64,000 nt of DNA from Odoribacter sp. AF15-53 (GCF_003479425.1 NZ_QUHC01000002.1:310001-374000); one strand, 5' to 3'; positions 33,407 through 43,944 are shown, numbered from the stretch's first letter. Notes: a model not told the origin generated them from the letters alone. Made by a program: numbers and translations.

Positions 33407-34873
33407 CTACTGATTTAAAGTTATATCCTCACTATCCGGAATATTAAACACGAAAGCCTCGTCTTTCATATCCGGATAAATCTTAATACCCAGCTTCTTG
33501 TACAAATAGAACAATTGTCCCTCACCGATAAACGAACGGAACCCCTCGTTCAACCAAGCATCGTGATAATCCCCCAAGCTACCCACACTAGGTGAAGAAT
33601 AAGCATAATTAGCCTGTTTTACCTGCGTGATATAAGAAACCGCTTTCGTGTAATCGTTCATTGAAGCATAATACTCACCCAAGATATAATGCAACTCGGA
33701 AGTACGGATGATCGGGATAATCTCATTCGGGATCGTTTCCCTCTCGTCTGTTATCGGAAGATATTTCTTACTCACCTTATTTTCACCATCCAGTTTCAAC
33801 AAATGATAATATCCCCGACACTCGTAACTATCCGAACCAAACATCTTGCTGATCAAAGTATTCGACAGACACAACACCTTGTTGTTCCCCGTATAATAGG
33901 CTTCAAAATACTCTGTCAATTTCTTGTTACTCAAAGCAAATATGACATCATTATATTGCTTGGGACTTGATGTAGAACCTTGCACCGTAAAATACTTACT
34001 ATCAACAACCTCCTGAGCCTGTTGTGCCGCCAACTCCAGTTCCCCCCTGTAATTATACACGCGGGCCAACAAAGCAGTAACCGCATAATAATTCACCCGG
34101 AATCCCCGGAAACAATAGAATAATTCATTCTCCAGATTTCCCCCTTTGGCTAACAAACGATTGTTTGTTGTCAATTGACTCCTCCTCACTTCAGAAATCG
34201 TGTCAAAAGTAGCTAACAACGTCTTGGCCTTCAACAAATCCCGAATCACCTTATCGAGAAAACCATTCACGGTTTCCCGCTGTTGGAATACTGCCGGATG
34301 CGTCTCGCAATAAGGAATATACTCGTCATTATCATTCGAGGGAACATACCCTGTCCGGGTCGCGTTTACCTTCACTGGTACCGGAGCAAACAAGCGCAAC
34401 AAATCAAAATGCAAGAAAGCACGTAACGCCAAAGCCTCTCCTTGTATCATATTCTTCTCCCCTTGTCGTCCGAGAAACTTTGTAACATCTTCATTCTCTA
34501 TATTCTGTAGCAAATTATTACAATTCGCAATGGACGTGTAAGCTCCCCGCCAGACCTTATCCAACACGCTCCGCACTTCCGTGTTGTCATAATCTCCATT
34601 GTAAGCTTTCGGGTAAGCCCCGTACTGACTCATTTTATTGATATTATAGTATTGCGCCACCACATCCAAAAATCCCCAAGTCAACTGTTGGGCATACATA
34701 TCCGATCCGGAAATCCGGGAATAAACCCCATTCAGCGCATTACGATATCCCTCGCCATCACCAAAAAGTTCTTCTTCGTCCACTTCCTCCTCCGGAATCA
34801 CATTCAACCAGTCATTGCACCCGAACAACAACGGTAAAAACAACAGTAATAATATTTTGTTCTTCATACTCAT
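33407..34873 (-). CDS. SusD/RagB-family lipoprotein (locus 2)
   Basis: The protein has 488 residues from the ATG at 34873 (MSMKNKILLL); an ATG two codons later is equally possible. The frame extends upstream to 34921, but that part lies inside the SusC gene. The lipobox is LFGC, followed by NDWLNVIPEEEVDEEELFGDGEGYRNALNGVYSRI, a typical SusD N-terminus. The helical TPR scaffold continues with ALALRAFLHFDLLRLFAPVPV. The C-terminal part has EGQLFYLYKKLG, the SusD signature region in shortened form. It binds ligand at the cell surface with SusC. It begins about 5 bp after the SusC stop. Confidence 0.92.
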   Translation of the reverse strand: MSMKNKILLLLFLPLLFGCNDWLNVIPEEEVDEEELFGDGEGYRNALNGVYSRISGSDMYAQQLTWGFLDVVAQYYNINKMSQYGAYPKAYNGDYDNTEVRSVLDKVWRGAYTSIANCNNLLQNIENEDVTKFLGRQGEKNMIQGEALALRAFLHFDLLRLFAPVPVKVNATRTGYVPSNDNDEYIPYCETHPAVFQQRETVNGFLDKVIRDLLKAKTLLATFDTISEVRRSQLTTNNRLLAKGGNLENELFYCFRGFRVNYYAVTALLARVYNYRGELELAAQQAQEVVDSKYFTVQGSTSSPKQYNDVIFALSNKKLTEYFEAYYTGNNKVLCLSNTLISKMFGSDSYECRGYYHLLKLDGENKVSKKYLPITDERETIPNEIIPIIRTSELHYILGEYYASMNDYTKAVSYITQVKQANYAYSSPSVGSLGDYHDAWLNEGFRSFIGEGQLFYLYKKLGIKIYPDMKDEAFVFNIPDSEDITLNQ

Positions 34874-34877
34874 CTCA

Positions 34878-37800
34878 TTAATTGAAATTAATTTTAACCG
34901 TGAAATTGAATGAATGGGCATAAGGATAACTTGTTCCCCGTTCCCGCTTCACCGGAGAAATCCGGAACACGTCATTCGCACCCAATTCAAAACGAATCAT
35001 TCCGAACTTATATCTCTTCAAAAATGCCGATTCCATGTCGTACCCCAACGTGATCGAATTCAACGAAAGCTCGTTATCCTTCTGCATAAAGCGGGAAGTC
35101 GGCCGAGTGTAACCATCTTGATTCTTTATATCCTTATACTTGGCAATATCGCCCGGCTTCTGCCATCTCTCCTTCATCACACGCTTATCAACATTCTCAT
35201 CGTAAATCTTGGCTCCCTCCACCTTCGTCGCCAAAGTTTGATTGTACACATCTCCCCCGAACTTATACATAAACGAGGCAAACATCGTCCAGTTCTTATA
35301 CCGCAAATTAAACCCGAAAGAACCTTGCGCATCCGCTTCCGTGTCACCAATAATCACGTTCTCATCTCCACTCCATGTATAAGTAACCGTACCGTCTTTT
35401 TTCAGGAACATCTCCTTACCGTTTGCCGGATCAATCCCTAAAGATTTCATACCATAAAGAGCCGTGTTCGAACCACCTTCTTCATACTTGGTAAAGATTT
35501 CCGTGGCTGATCTCTTACCGGTTCCTTTTTGTAAATAATAATTATTCACGCGGTCATTATAACGTTTCAAAGCATCTGAAATTGCCAGAATCTCATTCCT
35601 GTTATGAGCTAAGTTTCCATACACGGAAAGCCCCCAGTCCCGTGTTCTTATGACGTCATACTTCACATCTAATTCAACCCCCTTGTTCAACACGTTTCCC
35701 ATATTATCGTGATAAGTATCGAAACCGGAAGACGTGGGGACCGAAACCGTCGTGATCAAATCGGTCGTTTTCTTGTGATACCAGCTACCCGTTACAAACA
35801 AACGGTCGCTCATCAATCCCAACTGGAAACCGACATCTATCGTTTGCGTCTTTTCCCAAGTCAAATCCGAATTTCCCAAAGCTTTCATCGAGGCACCAAA
35901 TCCCGTGCGATACCATTCATCCGTCAAAATCTCGTAAGTCGTTTTAGCCACGTACGGCGGGAAATTCACCTTACCCGTGGCCCCGTATGATGCTCTCAAT
36001 TTTAAGGTAGACAACACGGCCTGATTCTTCATAAAACCGTAGTTATGAATATTGATTCCCACTCCGGCAGACCAGAAAGGAGCAAACTTCTTATCCTTAC
36101 CAAAATCAGAAGAACCGTCAAAACGACAAGACGCATCCAACAAATAAATATTATTATACGTGTAGTTCAACCCGGCAAAGAAACCTATCATCCGGTTCAA
36201 TTGCTCAGTAACTTTCGGCTTCTCGTAAATTTTCTCCGCATAATTAATGGAATTCAATTTCCCCGACGGGAATCCCCTGTACTCGCTGGAAAAACTCTCT
36301 GTCTTGTTCCCCAACATGTTCATCCCCGCTGTCAGATTTATATTGTGATTATTAATCAACTGATTATAGGCCAAAAAGATATTGGTATTCCATTTTAAAT
36401 CCTCCGACTTACCTAAATTATACGAACCGGATGACATATTACCCGTAGACAACATTTCACTCGCATCATTTTGTAAAGACTTCGGATCAATAAACCGCTC
36501 CGTGGTCGAGAAACGCCGGGTCACGCTGAACTGCCCTTTCAACAGGAAATGTTCGGCAAATGTCCAATTTACCCCAAAATTATCAATTAACTCCTCGTAT
36601 TTCGAACCACTGAAATTATTCAAAGTCGACTCGTACAACGGGTTTCTCCGTCCTAAATCTTCATTAGTCACTCCAGAGCTAGAATGCCAACTCGGTAAAC
36701 TTGAAGCAATCACGCCATCATCATTCTTATACTGATCATAAGGTAACGCCAGCGCGTAATCAGAGAACGCCCCATAAGGAGAATCTTCTGATTTCATCAC
36801 ATTGTAAGAAATCGTATTACTGATGGATATCCCTTTCACCTGATAATTAACGGAAAATCCACCCGCAATTCTCTTACGGAAAGACTCTTTCATTACACCA
36901 CCGTCATTCCGATAACTGAAATCTATCCCGTACCGGATCCCTTGAGCCCCACCTTGAACATACAAACTATGCTGCGTGTTAAACTCCGTCCGTAAAGGTT
37001 GTGACAACCAATATGTGTTCACCCCTTTCGTAATATTCGCTTCCTTAGCCAACAACTCTTCCCGCTTGGAATACAACTCGGCAAAAGTCTTTGCCTCATA
37101 AAAACCGGCGGCAATCTCCGTATCCAACAATTCCCGGGCATTCATCAAATTATAGCCACTCAAATCCGGAGTTGAAACAGATCCCGTGAGACTGTACGTC
37201 ACGGATAATTGTCCCGCCTTCGGGGCCACCGTCGTAATCACCACCACCCCGTTTGCCGCACGAGAACCGTAAATAGCCGTGGCGGCCGCATCCTTCAATA
37301 TCGTGATATTCTGAATCCGGTTAGGATCAAAATCATACAATTTCTCCGCAGAAATCTCAAACCCGTCCATGATAAACGTCGGCAAATTGGAATTATTCTT
37401 CAAATTGGATTTATCCAGCGGATCGGCATCCAACGCCTTCACCCCCGTACTTGAAGTACCGCGGATATTCACCTCCGGCAAAGCATTCGGGTCAGATCCC
37501 CACTTGTTGTTCTCCCGGATCCGGAACGAGGGATCAAACACCTGCAAAGCCTGCATCACGTTGGTTTTCGACACCTTCAACAATTCTTCCTTGCTCACAC
37601 TGATAGCGTTCCCGGTAAAACTCTTTTTATCAATATTACCGTATCCTGTTACAACAACCCCTTCCAAGTCACTTGACATCACTTTCAACTTCACGTTAAT
37701 CTTCTCGTCACCTTTCACCGTAACCTCTCGTGTTTCGTAACCGATAAACGAAATCAACAGAATCACCGTATCTCTTTCCGGCAAAACTAACGTGAAATTC

Positions 37801-38267
37801 CCCTGTTCGTTAGTAGTCATACCGATTCTCGTTCCTTTCAGAATAATCGTCGCTCCCGGCAAGGGTTCCCCGTTCTCATCCTTCACGGATCCCGTCACGA
37901 TTCTCTCTTTCTTATCAGGAACAACTTCTTCCTTCTTCTCGGAAATAATATACACCCCATCCACTTCCTTATACATATAACCGGTTCCCTGCAAGCACCG
38001 ATCCAGTATCTCCGGGAGAGATTTATCATTCATCACCACGCTAATTTTCAACGACTTATTAATTCGTTCATGATTATACAAAATCTTTCCCCCTGTCTGT
38101 TTACTCAAATAGCTTAAAGCTTCTAAAAGAGAAACATGCTCAAATTTCACACTTAATTGCTTTGACTGGGCCGAGACTTCTTCCCTCAGGATTGTCCCGT
38201 AAGCCAGTACAAGCATCACGAAAACCGTAAGGATTCTTCGTAATTGAACTACAACTTTTTTCATCAT
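34878..38267 (-). CDS. SusC/RagA-family TonB-dependent receptor with STN domain (locus 2)
   Basis: The 1129-residue outer-membrane receptor has a signal segment at 1-33 and an STN domain at about 38-100 (SVKFEHVSLLEALSYLSKQTGGKILYNHERI). A CarboxypepD-reg-like domain follows at about 122-200 (VTGSVKDENGEPLPGATIILKGT). The plug begins GVVVTGYGNIDKKSFTGNAISVSKEEL and carries LKDAAATAIYGSRAANGVVVITT, and the barrel ends with FNFTVKINFN. The STN domain marks it as a signalling transporter for the FecR/sigma pair encoded upstream. The gap to fecR is 103 bp, the largest within the locus. Confidence 0.95.
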   Translation of the reverse strand: MMKKVVVQLRRILTVFVMLVLAYGTILREEVSAQSKQLSVKFEHVSLLEALSYLSKQTGGKILYNHERINKSLKISVVMNDKSLPEILDRCLQGTGYMYKEVDGVYIISEKKEEVVPDKKERIVTGSVKDENGEPLPGATIILKGTRIGMTTNEQGNFTLVLPERDTVILLISFIGYETREVTVKGDEKINVKLKVMSSDLEGVVVTGYGNIDKKSFTGNAISVSKEELLKVSKTNVMQALQVFDPSFRIRENNKWGSDPNALPEVNIRGTSSTGVKALDADPLDKSNLKNNSNLPTFIMDGFEISAEKLYDFDPNRIQNITILKDAAATAIYGSRAANGVVVITTVAPKAGQLSVTYSLTGSVSTPDLSGYNLMNARELLDTEIAAGFYEAKTFAELYSKREELLAKEANITKGVNTYWLSQPLRTEFNTQHSLYVQGGAQGIRYGIDFSYRNDGGVMKESFRKRIAGGFSVNYQVKGISISNTISYNVMKSEDSPYGAFSDYALALPYDQYKNDDGVIASSLPSWHSSSGVTNEDLGRRNPLYESTLNNFSGSKYEELIDNFGVNWTFAEHFLLKGQFSVTRRFSTTERFIDPKSLQNDASEMLSTGNMSSGSYNLGKSEDLKWNTNIFLAYNQLINNHNINLTAGMNMLGNKTESFSSEYRGFPSGKLNSINYAEKIYEKPKVTEQLNRMIGFFAGLNYTYNNIYLLDASCRFDGSSDFGKDKKFAPFWSAGVGINIHNYGFMKNQAVLSTLKLRASYGATGKVNFPPYVAKTTYEILTDEWYRTGFGASMKALGNSDLTWEKTQTIDVGFQLGLMSDRLFVTGSWYHKKTTDLITTVSVPTSSGFDTYHDNMGNVLNKGVELDVKYDVIRTRDWGLSVYGNLAHNRNEILAISDALKRYNDRVNNYYLQKGTGKRSATEIFTKYEEGGSNTALYGMKSLGIDPANGKEMFLKKDGTVTYTWSGDENVIIGDTEADAQGSFGFNLRYKNWTMFASFMYKFGGDVYNQTLATKVEGAKIYDENVDKRVMKERWQKPGDIAKYKDIKNQDGYTRPTSRFMQKDNELSLNSITLGYDMESAFLKRYKFGMIRFELGANDVFRISPVKRERGTSYPYAHSFNFTVKINFN

Positions 38268-38370
38268 AAGCTCTTGGTTTTGTTAAATAAGATTAAGACA
38301 CATTTGTATATAGTATTCCCCATTATTGAACATTTACGCTCAATATCAACTCATTTCACACTAAAAATTT

Positions 38371-39519
38371 CTATTCTTTCTTTTGCGAGATAACCACCTT
38401 CCCTTTTTCCAAAGAAAAATCAAGATGAGTTGCAAATTCCAACATATCAAACACTTTTTTGATATCGGTATATTTCGGGACGTTCCCCGTAAAATGCAAC
38501 TCCTGAATACCCGGATGAGCATAACAAACCTCCATGCCATACCAACGGGATATCCGTTTCATAATAGATTCCAGCTTTTCATTAAAGAAATAAAGACGGT
38601 CTTCCATCCAAGACGTGTAAGGTAATATATTGACTTCTTTCACGACCAACGTTTTTTCTCGTATCATAGCCTGTTCGCCGGGAGTCAGTATTCGTTTTTC
38701 CTCTCCCAAGGTCACTTCAATCTTCCCGGAAGCAAGTGTTGCCAAAGCGTATTCATCATCATCATAACAACTCACGTCAAAAGAAGTACCCAACGCTTTC
38801 ACCGAAAAATCGTCACACTTCACGATAAACGGTTTAGTCGTATCCCTCGCCACATCAAAAAAAGCTTCTCCTTCCAAATATACCTCCCGACAATCACCCA
38901 CGAAATGAACCGGATACCGCAATTTGGACGTTGCCGCCAACCACACTTTCGTCCCGTCCCCCAACGTCAGGCAATACTCGGCCCGGGTAGGAATACTCAA
39001 CGTATTGTAAATTAACTCATCCGACGTATTATTCTGGTTTTCGTAAACAATCTGATCCCGTCCCCCGTTCATCACGATCTTCATCCCGTTACTCTCCAGC
39101 ATCCCGGTCGTATCGAGTTGGCTGATATTCACCTTCTCCCCGTTCGACAGGTAAAGCACTATATTATCTTCATTAGCGGCAACAATCACCTTCTGCCCCG
39201 CATCCCCCGTGTTCAGCAACCACCAGGCAACCATCGCCACGAAAGGAAGCATCACGGCCGCATACCGCATAAACCTCCGTCGCATGAAACGCACCCGGTC
39301 GTGTTTGCTTGTTTCATTCAACACCTTATTCCATACCCCTTTCCGATCGAATGACTCTTTTATATAAAGATCTCGGGCTGCACGGGTCAGGGCCTCCTCG
39401 TATAACCGCTGGTGTTCCCCCGACTCATCGAGCCATTTCAGAAACAACGTATCGTTATGAGGACGTTTCCCGTGTAAAACCTCTTTCAGAATATCCATAT
39501 TTAATCTCTTTTCGTCCAT
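38371..39519 (-). CDS. FecR-family anti-sigma factor (locus 2)
   Basis: The 382-residue protein has a cytosolic N-terminus (about 1-82), one membrane helix (YAAVMLPFVAMVAWWLLN) and a periplasmic FecR domain (LSIPTRAEYCLTLGDGTKVWLAATSKLRYPVHF, continuing to KIEVTLGEEKRILTPGEQA). The C-terminal DUF4974-like domain contains ESIMKRISRWYGMEVCYAH. It sequesters the ECF sigma factor encoded 47 bp upstream until SusC signals. It shares layout but only moderate sequence with the locus 1 FecR, so the two circuits are probably insulated. Confidence 0.93.
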   Translation of the reverse strand: MDEKRLNMDILKEVLHGKRPHNDTLFLKWLDESGEHQRLYEEALTRAARDLYIKESFDRKGVWNKVLNETSKHDRVRFMRRRFMRYAAVMLPFVAMVAWWLLNTGDAGQKVIVAANEDNIVLYLSNGEKVNISQLDTTGMLESNGMKIVMNGGRDQIVYENQNNTSDELIYNTLSIPTRAEYCLTLGDGTKVWLAATSKLRYPVHFVGDCREVYLEGEAFFDVARDTTKPFIVKCDDFSVKALGTSFDVSCYDDDEYALATLASGKIEVTLGEEKRILTPGEQAMIREKTLVVKEVNILPYTSWMEDRLYFFNEKLESIMKRISRWYGMEVCYAHPGIQELHFTGNVPKYTDIKKVFDMLEFATHLDFSLEKGKVVISQKKE

Positions 39520-39566
39520 TTTCTAATAGCCTTTCATGAACAAGTCACATCAACTTGAAAAAAGTA

Positions 39567-40127
39567 TTACTCGGATTTCAAAAAAATCAAGAAAAAAATA
39601 AATAATTGCTCTCTCGTCAATTTTTCCCGCAAAATCCGATACGCTTTACTCACCTGCACTTTAACCGTATTTACCGACAGATCATACTTTTGCGCTATTT
39701 CAAGATAGCTATGCTCCTCCACACACGCCTCCAAGAAAATAATCCTACACTTTTCTGGTAAAGAATCAAGGGCCGAACGAATCTTCTCGCTCAATTCGGC
39801 TTGCTCCATTTCACGTTCTATACTAAAGGTATCTTCTAACTCCTCGGATAACTCCGTATTCCTGTATTTTGTCCTCACGGCATTTAAAGAAGCGTAATGT
39901 ATGGCCGAAAAGCAATAATAACGAAAAGACTTATAAATGGATAACTTCTCCCTATTTACCCACAATTTCACGAAAAAATCCTGAACTATGTCCTCTGCCA
40001 TACTTTTATTACCGGTAATCCGGTACGCCACGACATACAAATCAGGAGAATATTCATTGAAAATATTCTCAAAACAAGAGCGATCTCCCTGTCTTAATCC
40101 CTCGACATCATTCATATCCAACACCAT
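39567..40127 (-). CDS. ECF sigma-70 factor (locus 2)
   Basis: The 186-residue sigma factor has region 2 at about 18-85 (NIFNEYSPDLYVVAYRITGNKSMAEDIVQDFFVKLWVNRE) and region 4 at about 120-170 (LPEKCRIIFLEACVEEHSYLEIAQKYDLSVNTVKVQVSKAYRIL). The C-terminus ends in a hydrophobic FIFFLIFLKSE, as in many Bacteroidales ECF factors paired with FecR. It is the first gene of the long locus 2 operon. Its last codons and downstream spacer are closely similar to a decayed copy at 44523-44576. Confidence 0.93.
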   Translation of the reverse strand: MVLDMNDVEGLRQGDRSCFENIFNEYSPDLYVVAYRITGNKSMAEDIVQDFFVKLWVNREKLSIYKSFRYYCFSAIHYASLNAVRTKYRNTELSEELEDTFSIEREMEQAELSEKIRSALDSLPEKCRIIFLEACVEEHSYLEIAQKYDLSVNTVKVQVSKAYRILREKLTREQLFIFFLIFLKSE

Positions 40128-40462
40128 AACGGATTGTATTTATACATTTACATCTTCCACCTAGAAAGAATCGTTTTATATGCCCACCACGCATATAAGC
40201 TCACAAAAATCTCAATAGACGATCGTTTAATGATCGGGACGAATTGGAAAATTGATAAAAGAATAATTGTCTGATAATTAGGGAAGAAAAAAATTGAAGG
40301 TGTGTCAATAAGTTGTAATTATTAAACGATCCTTTAATCAACACAAAAATAAGAATAATTTATTATATCGAGAGATTTATAAACATTTTAGTATCATTCT
40401 AGATATCCGTTCTCCGACCTCGAACAAAATCCCTATTTACAGGGCTTAGAGGAATCCCTCTC
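40128..40462. promoter_or_regulatory. Regulatory region upstream of locus 2 with a spaced inverted repeat
   Basis: This 335-bp AT-rich gap lies upstream of the locus 2 sigma gene and downstream of the stop of the M1-like permease gene. GATCGTTTAAT at 40221-40231 is repeated exactly inverted (ATTAAACGATC) at 40321-40331, 89 bp apart; the first copy also forms a small local dyad CGATCgtttaatGATCG. On the minus strand TATTTTTG (40344-40351) is an exact -7 box, but it would give a 210-nt leader and has no good -33. Binding sites for a locus regulator are plausible; nothing here is proven. Confidence 0.4.
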
Positions 40463-43400
40463 TTAGCGTTTAACCCATTTTATGGCATCAGCAACAATTT
40501 CTTGTGGCAAACAACCGTACTTTGTTTCAAATTTATCTTTTCTATCCTTATCGCACAATGTAACCTTCGCATCCCCTGAAAAACGATATATCCCAAGAGA
40601 AATCCACCCGACCTCATTCCCGCCCACGGAAGCGACAACTTCATGTTCCGCCCTTCCGTCATAAACCGTGTAATGAAATTCTTGTTTAGGGTCCACTATC
40701 ACATTGCGAGGTTGCGAGTGATAAAAAAACACCTCATACTCTCCCGCTTGAGGCAGTACTACATTCCATTCCACTTTCTGCCTACCAGAACCAGCCCTTT
40801 TATAAAACGCACTTTGTACGGGAGTACCGTAAAAATCCTTATCAATAACAGGTACCCAAGTCTCCGGTTCACTGGATCTGGTTTGATATTTTTTATCATT
40901 TTTTTCATCCCGAAATAAAGCCACAAGATTAAAACCTTTCGCTTTTACTACTCTAAAACCGGAATCCTCATTATCAACAACAATCTCATTATTATTCTGA
41001 AAGAATATAACCGAATCTAACTCAAAAAAACCGGTTGTCGTATCAACAGGCATTCCACCCGGATTCTCCAATCTCATGATAACCTCAGCCGGAAGATTCC
41101 GGGCTAAAGGCATTTCCAAAGAGTATATATTCGTCATACACAATACATCTTTTCGATTACGCACCTTGATCTCCCTTCCCTCGCGAGGGGGGATCACCCA
41201 TCCCTGCATATCACTCGTCATGATAAGCCCCGGTATATCACTCCGGTTAAATACTTTAAAACGACAGAATATATCGGTAGCAGCAAATCGATCCGCTTGT
41301 TCCAATTGGAACGCATGGGCATCACGTATATCAAATTGCGGTACCCCCTTGGTGTAGTACCAATCCGCCACAAGCGTATCAAGGCTGAAACCAAATGATT
41401 GCCTAAATTTCCGATAGTATTCTTCCAAAGGTATCTCCGTAAAATAATCCTTCGCGATGGAATCCATATAAAATTTATGGAATACTTCCCTTTTCATATT
41501 CAACATCATATACATATATAACTCCACACTTTTCTTGCGAACAATATTACGCACTTCTTCCTGAGACAAAGAATTATCATACAAAGCATCCTTCAAACTA
41601 TGATTCTTTAAATACAGCACGGCTTGTAAATCATCCGTTTTCACCCCGGAATAATGATCTCTATGTACCATATCGAGCAATACGTCATGCATAATAGGAT
41701 ACTCCTCGGAATGAATAAACAACGTCTTACCGAGAAACGTTGGTCTTATGCTGCAACTCCCCTGTCCCAGTATTAAATTAATATCAATTTCCAATTTAGA
41801 TTGCAGTTTTTTGTTTTCTTCACTCCGGGAATCCTTGTAATGATATTTCTCGATCGAATGCAACTTTTCCGGAATAAACACGATCCCCGCTTGCTCCCTT
41901 TCCCCCGTTAACTGTGACAAATTGGGAAAACAATGAAAATCACAAGGTGTCTCCAAAAGCGTTAGCCGCCGATACGGGTAATGTCGAGTCGGATCAAAAC
42001 CTCTTTTTGCCAGTACCTCTCTCATTAATGCCGCAACATCCAGTGTTCCGTCATTCATGGCATAGACGACATCCTTCTCTTCTTCTGTCAAGCTTTGAGG
42101 CAAAACAACACACTCGTGCATCTCGAAGGTACTTTTGGCCTCTACCAATCTTTTGATTAATAGGGTCTCAAGCATATCATACGGTTTCAGAAGGTACTCA
42201 TGACAAGGCAAATAATATAACTCCAAATGAGTGGTATCATCCGGGATCTTCGAAAATACGGTAATTTCCCGTTTTTTATATTCACCAACACATAAACTTA
42301 TCCCTGGCATATCATGCGTGAAAGTAAACAACGTTTTTCCTTCCTTCTTATACTCTACATTTCCCTGAGAAATAGCCGTCAAATTAGATGCATGTTCAAC
42401 AGTCAACGCATATCGAGTGAAATTCACACCCCGATACCTGAACGGACTATATGGTGGTACACACACCGGATACCATATACATTCGGGTGTAAGTAACGTA
42501 TATTTCTTCCCACAATAAGCAGGCGTGTACCCGAAATGATATATTCCGACACGATTTACATCGGGAGAATCATATTTTCCATTCTCTTGTTCTAAAAAAC
42601 ATATATCTGTTTCAACTGTACCCGCATAACCAATAGAGACATGACACCTCTCCCCCGGTATCAATTCCTTGTTCGGGATAACCGCCTGTCTCTCTCTCTG
42701 GAATGAAACCGCTTTCCCATTTATCTCAATGGTACTTATCTTCAATCCCGGATTCAGATACACGATGAGTGGAATCACTTCGGAATTTTTATTCTCAATT
42801 TCCATAAGGCTCTCCATCGCTAGTTTCCCATCCTCCAATATCTTCACCTGCAACTCGTTCCGGACAACTCTTGCCGTAGGACGTTTACTATTTTCACGAT
42901 ATACTTGCCGATACAGTTCCCTGTTATGATCAATTGCCACATAATGATTTAAGTACGTAAACGCCAACAAACCCGCAAGAACAAAAAATAAACAAGCAAT
43001 CCCCAACCACTTTTTCCCCACGAAAGTATGATTCGGAATTCTAGGGTAAGAAATCACAGACAGCAGAAGGCATCCCGTTCCGAACAACAACACGTACCCT
43101 CTTTGCAATAAATAATTCTCCAGATTCACGTGCCCCATGAAATCCGAGAACATATTAGGTATATAGCGGGCACAAGGATCCAACAAACCGTGTGCAAAAC
43201 AAGCTCCTCCAAAAGTCAATCCTCCTAAAAACAGCAATAATAGAATCATACAGATTCCTTGATTACGCACGTAACGAATCACGAATCCGGAAAATCCAAG
43301 GAAACAGACTAATGCGGGAAACGTGAGAGTAATCCAATAAAAAAAATAGTACGACAGTTCGAAAGAATTAAAATACAATACCAGATTGAAAAAAATTGAG

Positions 43401-43810
43401 ATCGCAAATGTAATCCAGTTCAATAAAGTCAGGGTTAAAAATTTACCCAGAAAATTCCCGATCACGATATCCTCGTTACATTGCGAATGAGCATACAAAG
43501 CCTCTTTCGTACTTACCTTATAGCTTCTCAAATCGTTTACAATCAAGCATACTACAAGTAATAATTGGATAAAATTGAAATAATAAGCACTCTTGAACGG
43601 AATGGACGAAGCCAATGCCTGTGATGGCCAATCCATGTAAAATTGTAACAAATTATTTATCGAAACACTTCCCTCCCCCTTCGACAAAAAAGAATACTGG
43701 TATACGACAAGCCCAAAAATCGCCAGAATAGCAAATATGCGGAACAACACACTCCTACGCACTCGCTTGAACTCATACCTAGATTCGATAAAAATATTGT
43801 CCTTATCCAT
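40463..43810 (-). CDS. ABC-2 permease / M1 aminopeptidase-like / golvesin-type fusion protein
   Basis: The 1115-residue protein has seven or so helices in residues 20-290 arranged like an ABC-2 permease (LLQFYMDWPSQALASSIPFKSAYYFNFIQLLLVV; IGNFLGKFLTLTLLNWITFA). A long soluble part resembles the N-terminal and catalytic regions of M1 aminopeptidases (LNPGLKISTIEINGKAVSF; LIPGERCHVSIGYAG). The expected GAMEN and HExxH-18-E motifs are not recognisable; the corresponding stretch reads LLDMVHRDHY, so it is probably not an active peptidase. The last 115 residues resemble golvesin/xanthan-lyase C-terminal domains (VGWISLGIYRFSGDAKVTL, IVADAIKWV). No ATPase gene is adjacent. Function unknown. Confidence 0.7.
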   Translation of the reverse strand: MDKDNIFIESRYEFKRVRRSVLFRIFAILAIFGLVVYQYSFLSKGEGSVSINNLLQFYMDWPSQALASSIPFKSAYYFNFIQLLLVVCLIVNDLRSYKVSTKEALYAHSQCNEDIVIGNFLGKFLTLTLLNWITFAISIFFNLVLYFNSFELSYYFFYWITLTFPALVCFLGFSGFVIRYVRNQGICMILLLLFLGGLTFGGACFAHGLLDPCARYIPNMFSDFMGHVNLENYLLQRGYVLLFGTGCLLLSVISYPRIPNHTFVGKKWLGIACLFFVLAGLLAFTYLNHYVAIDHNRELYRQVYRENSKRPTARVVRNELQVKILEDGKLAMESLMEIENKNSEVIPLIVYLNPGLKISTIEINGKAVSFQRERQAVIPNKELIPGERCHVSIGYAGTVETDICFLEQENGKYDSPDVNRVGIYHFGYTPAYCGKKYTLLTPECIWYPVCVPPYSPFRYRGVNFTRYALTVEHASNLTAISQGNVEYKKEGKTLFTFTHDMPGISLCVGEYKKREITVFSKIPDDTTHLELYYLPCHEYLLKPYDMLETLLIKRLVEAKSTFEMHECVVLPQSLTEEEKDVVYAMNDGTLDVAALMREVLAKRGFDPTRHYPYRRLTLLETPCDFHCFPNLSQLTGEREQAGIVFIPEKLHSIEKYHYKDSRSEENKKLQSKLEIDINLILGQGSCSIRPTFLGKTLFIHSEEYPIMHDVLLDMVHRDHYSGVKTDDLQAVLYLKNHSLKDALYDNSLSQEEVRNIVRKKSVELYMYMMLNMKREVFHKFYMDSIAKDYFTEIPLEEYYRKFRQSFGFSLDTLVADWYYTKGVPQFDIRDAHAFQLEQADRFAATDIFCRFKVFNRSDIPGLIMTSDMQGWVIPPREGREIKVRNRKDVLCMTNIYSLEMPLARNLPAEVIMRLENPGGMPVDTTTGFFELDSVIFFQNNNEIVVDNEDSGFRVVKAKGFNLVALFRDEKNDKKYQTRSSEPETWVPVIDKDFYGTPVQSAFYKRAGSGRQKVEWNVVLPQAGEYEVFFYHSQPRNVIVDPKQEFHYTVYDGRAEHEVVASVGGNEVGWISLGIYRFSGDAKVTLCDKDRKDKFETKYGCLPQEIVADAIKWVKR

Positions 43811-43944
43811 AACACAATACTTTGATTTTTTATTAATACAATTAGACTCGTGTATCCAAATTCTTTACTATTTCCATTGAAAAATAAAACTAAAAGTATC
43901 GTTTATAGACCACTTCACGATCTAAATACTTTCGTTGATTAATT

